From Pelagimonas sp. (lineage in GTDB: Bacteria > Pseudomonadota > Alphaproteobacteria > Rhodobacterales > Rhodobacteraceae), in NCBI GenBank assembly GCA_025210455.1, contig JAOARQ010000047.1:180896-244895 (forward strand): 64,000 bases of DNA, given 5' to 3'. The notes beneath the pieces are model-generated. The model searched no databases and was not told the DNA's origin. It was given only the letters and a program-made list of their open reading frames with translations. The position numbers and the translations under genes are program-made. Below are positions 61,999-64,000 of this stretch, one piece after another (position 1 is the stretch's first letter; the number at the start of each line of letters is the position of its first letter).

Positions 61999-62835
61999 AT
62001 GATTACCCGCAACACGTCTTTGCTTCTTGTCGCGCCAGCGATCATCCTGCTGGGGCTCTTGTTCCTGTATCCTTTGGGCTATTCGCTGCTCTGGGCCTTT
62101 CGCGATGAAGAGCTGGGCGGCTGGGGCCTGCAGAATTTCACCAAAGCCTTTGCGCTGTATTCCAACGACATTCTGTTCACTTTGATCATCGTGACCCTGT
62201 CAACCGGGATCATCGGGCTGCTGTCTGTCGCCATTGGCGGTTATCTCACATTGGGGGAAAACCGTGCCGCGCTTATGGTGCTGCGGTGGTTGTATCGCTG
62301 GCCATTGTTCATTCCCTTTGTTGTGGCCGCGCAGCTGATGCGCACCTTTCTGGCGAAAAACGGCATGATGAATAACATCATCGTTTCCAGTGGCCTGATG
62401 GAGCCCTTGCAAGCCGCCAGCTATCTGGACTGGCGCGGCATTGTGATCACCTTTGTCTGGAAACAAACCCCCTTTGTCGCCCTGCTGGTGGCGGGGGCGA
62501 TGGCCGCGCTGGATCGCTCAACCATAGAAGCCGCGCGCAATCTGGGGGCCCGCAGGCTGCGCATCCTGTTTGAAATTGTCGTGCCACAGGTTGCCACAAC
62601 GCTGATGGTCGGGCTGATCCTGTCTTATGTCATCATGATGTCGGTGCTATCGGTGCCGCTGATGATCAATGCGCAAACACCGACAATGATCACCGTCGAT
62701 ATGGCGTGGCGTATCAATGCCTATTCCGATTACGGCGTGGCCAATGCGCTTGGCTTTATCTCTTACGCCATGACTGCGGTGATCGCCTGGGTCTACCTGC
62801 GGCAGGGCATCCGCGAAGGGGGAAAACCCGCATGA
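61999..62835 (+). CDS. ABC transporter permease, first subunit
   Basis: Inner-membrane channel subunit, 278 residues with about six spans, beginning with a hydrophobic stretch LLLVAPAIILLGLLFLYPLG. The EAA loop, STIEAARNLGARRLRILFEI at about 174-193, contacts the ATPase. It lies 74 bp after the binding-protein gene; that gap contains a short GC-rich stretch (GTGCGGGCC and GGCCCGCAC, 61945-61973) forming a stem that may lower expression of the permeases. It overlaps the second permease gene by 4 bp. Confidence 0.9.
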   Translation: MITRNTSLLLVAPAIILLGLLFLYPLGYSLLWAFRDEELGGWGLQNFTKAFALYSNDILFTLIIVTLSTGIIGLLSVAIGGYLTLGENRAALMVLRWLYRWPLFIPFVVAAQLMRTFLAKNGMMNNIIVSSGLMEPLQAASYLDWRGIVITFVWKQTPFVALLVAGAMAALDRSTIEAARNLGARRLRILFEIVVPQVATTLMVGLILSYVIMMSVLSVPLMINAQTPTMITVDMAWRINAYSDYGVANALGFISYAMTAVIAWVYLRQGIREGGKPA

Positions 62836-63635
62836 GCCTTCTGCGTTCCACACTTACCGCGATCCTGCTGGCGCTCTTGGCCTTTGCGATCTTTGGCCCC
62901 ATCACCAACATGCTGATCTGGTCGCTGGCAGAAACTTGGTATTACCCCGCCAAACTGCCACAAACCTATGGGTTTTCCTTTTGGGAACGGGTGTTCCGCC
63001 CACAGGGCAATGCGATCGAAGCCCTCTGGAGCTCTGTCCTGATCGCCCTGTTCACGGTGCTGGCCTCGCTTGCGGTGGCCATTCCGGCGGGTCTGGCTTT
63101 GGGGCGCGGCAGCCTGCCATGGCGCACCCTGTTTTTGCTGATATTCCTGCTCCCACAGGCGTTTCCGTCGATTGCGGTGCATATGAACATTGCCCGTATT
63201 TTCTATGGGCTTGGGTTGAATGGCACCTATCTGGGCGTTGTGCTGGTGCATACCATTCAGGGGCTGGTGTTTTCCGTCTGGATCGCCACCGCCGCCTTTG
63301 CCGCGATTGATCGCAAATTGGAAGAAGCCGCCGCAAATATGGGCGCGTCACCCTTTACCGTTTTCAAAACCGTGACCCTGCCGCTGGCCCTGCCCGGCCT
63401 GATGGCAAGCGCCATCTTTGTGTTCCTGATTTCACTGGATGAATTCACCGGCACCTATTTCGTTGGTGTGCCCGATATCACCACGATGCCGCTGCTGCTG
63501 TTCACCGCCTCGATGGAGGGAAACTATCAGATCGCCTCGATCACCGCGCTGATCCTGTTGGTGCCATCGGTTGGGTTCATGCTGTTTATCGAACGCTTTC
63601 TCAAATCCGATGTTCTGGCCAAAGTGGGAAGCTGA
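62832..63635 (+). CDS. ABC transporter permease, second subunit
   Basis: Second channel subunit, 267 residues with about six spans. The EAA loop reads KLEEAAANMGASPFTVFKTV at about 159-178. The start at 62832 overlaps the first permease stop (ATGA) and gives the hydrophobic N-terminus expected (LLRSTLTAILLALLAFAIFG). An upstream extension in this frame would only run through the first permease gene. It ends the transport operon, 12 bp before an intrinsic terminator. Confidence 0.9.
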   Translation: MSLLRSTLTAILLALLAFAIFGPITNMLIWSLAETWYYPAKLPQTYGFSFWERVFRPQGNAIEALWSSVLIALFTVLASLAVAIPAGLALGRGSLPWRTLFLLIFLLPQAFPSIAVHMNIARIFYGLGLNGTYLGVVLVHTIQGLVFSVWIATAAFAAIDRKLEEAAANMGASPFTVFKTVTLPLALPGLMASAIFVFLISLDEFTGTYFVGVPDITTMPLLLFTASMEGNYQIASITALILLVPSVGFMLFIERFLKSDVLAKVGS

Positions 63636-63647
63636 ACGCAAAACAAA

Positions 63648-63678
63648 GGGCCGCAAAAGCGGCCCCGAATTTTCTTTT
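63648..63678 (+). terminator. Intrinsic terminator after the importer operon
   Basis: GGGCCGC-AAAA-GCGGCCC forms a perfect 7-bp stem, followed by CGAATTTTCTTTT. It separates the importer from the convergent dehydrogenase gene. Confidence 0.88.
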
Positions 63679-63697
63679 AGGTCGGTCATAGCCCGCC

Positions 63698-64000
63698 TTA
63701 CAGCGAAACCGCTTTCCCGCTACGCACCGATTCCAGCGCCGCATCCGCAAGTGTCAGCGCATCCAAACCGTCCTGACCGTTTGGCGCCATGGCTGTGCCG
63801 CTCTTCAACCCTTCCATGAAGGCGTTCAGCTCTGCCGCATAGGCATCAATGTAACGGGTCATGAAAAAGTCATGCAAAGTCGGGCGGGTATAGCCCTGCG
63901 CCGTGGCCACTTCGATGCTCACAGGGCGCTGGTTTTCCGCCTGAACCATCCCTTTGGACCCATGCACTTCGATGCGCTGATCATAGCCATAGCTGGCGCG
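63698..64000 (-). CDS. Gfo/Idh/MocA dehydrogenase, inositol 2-dehydrogenase-like, C-terminal fragment
   Basis: The frame stays open to base 64000, so only the last 100 residues are in the window. They read SYGYDQRIEVHGSKGMVQAE and end in a helical tail (DGLDALTLADAALESVRSGK). The YGYDQR...GSKGM pattern is typical of IolG-type inositol and scyllo-inositol dehydrogenases. The N-terminal Rossmann domain and EKP motif are outside. Its position beside a LacI-controlled importer suggests that the importer may carry an inositol or related polyol. Confidence 0.88.
   Translation of the reverse strand, partial: RASYGYDQRIEVHGSKGMVQAENQRPVSIEVATAQGYTRPTLHDFFMTRYIDAYAAELNAFMEGLKSGTAMAPNGQDGLDALTLADAALESVRSGKAVSL

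Overview
The window looks like a high-GC alphaproteobacterial chromosome, most likely a marine Rhodobacteraceae (Roseobacter-group) bacterium. That inference rests on dense operons with ATGA-type overlaps, many ABC transporters, fused FAD/GcvT demethylating dehydrogenases, an MttB-family methyltransferase and catabolic loci for amino sugars, histidine and fucose. No tRNA, rRNA, CRISPR array, transposase or phage gene was seen.

Layout. 1-662: the end of a PfkB sugar kinase and a YciI-like gene broken by a frameshift. 681-16043: a divergent amino-sugar locus. On the minus strand are cutC, a Gfo/Idh/MocA dehydrogenase, a MalFGK-type importer and nagB. On the plus strand are an unusual RpiR/DeoR chimeric regulator, AgaS, a ROK kinase, a KbaZ-like protein, nagA, a cytoplasmic GH20 hexosaminidase and an M81 peptidase. 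Together they would import GlcNAc/GalNAc oligosaccharides, cut them inside the cell, phosphorylate, deacetylate and deaminate them, and feed glycolysis. 16656-23949: a complete hut locus (hutC, F, I, H, G, U) using the deiminase/deformylase route, with a 16-bp palindromic operator. 24173-33491: a hemolysin-III/PAQR membrane protein, then an operon for a methylated amine (MttB-like methyltransferase, two FAD/GcvT dehydrogenases, class III aminotransferase) with a divergent LysR gene. 33498-35729: a GAF-GAF hybrid histidine kinase.

35975-42909 is the most notable region. Three plus-strand genes encode an armadillo/HEAT-like repeat protein with a WGR-like N-terminus, a winged-helix plus SWIM zinc-finger protein, and a retron reverse transcriptase (NAQPH, YADD, VTG). 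The 325-bp gap before the RT folds as an msr-msd-like RNA with two short hairpins and a very long hairpin. This matches what I recall as the poorly characterised type XIII retron architecture. Unusually, the RT ends in hydrophobic, membrane-like segments.

42920-55330: an L-fucose locus (mutarotase, dehydrogenase, lactonase, dehydratase, ketodeoxyfuconate dehydrogenase, diketo acid hydrolase) with an added ketodeoxypentonate dehydratase plus semialdehyde dehydrogenase pair, a GntR regulator and a divergent RbsABC-type importer. 55344-57660: an ECF sigma/anti-sigma pair co-oriented with a cytochrome c and a YceI protein. 57925-64000: a 2H phosphoesterase, a LacI regulator with a perfect 16-bp operator, an Fbp/Pot/Afu-type ABC importer, and the end of an inositol-dehydrogenase-like gene that runs off the window.
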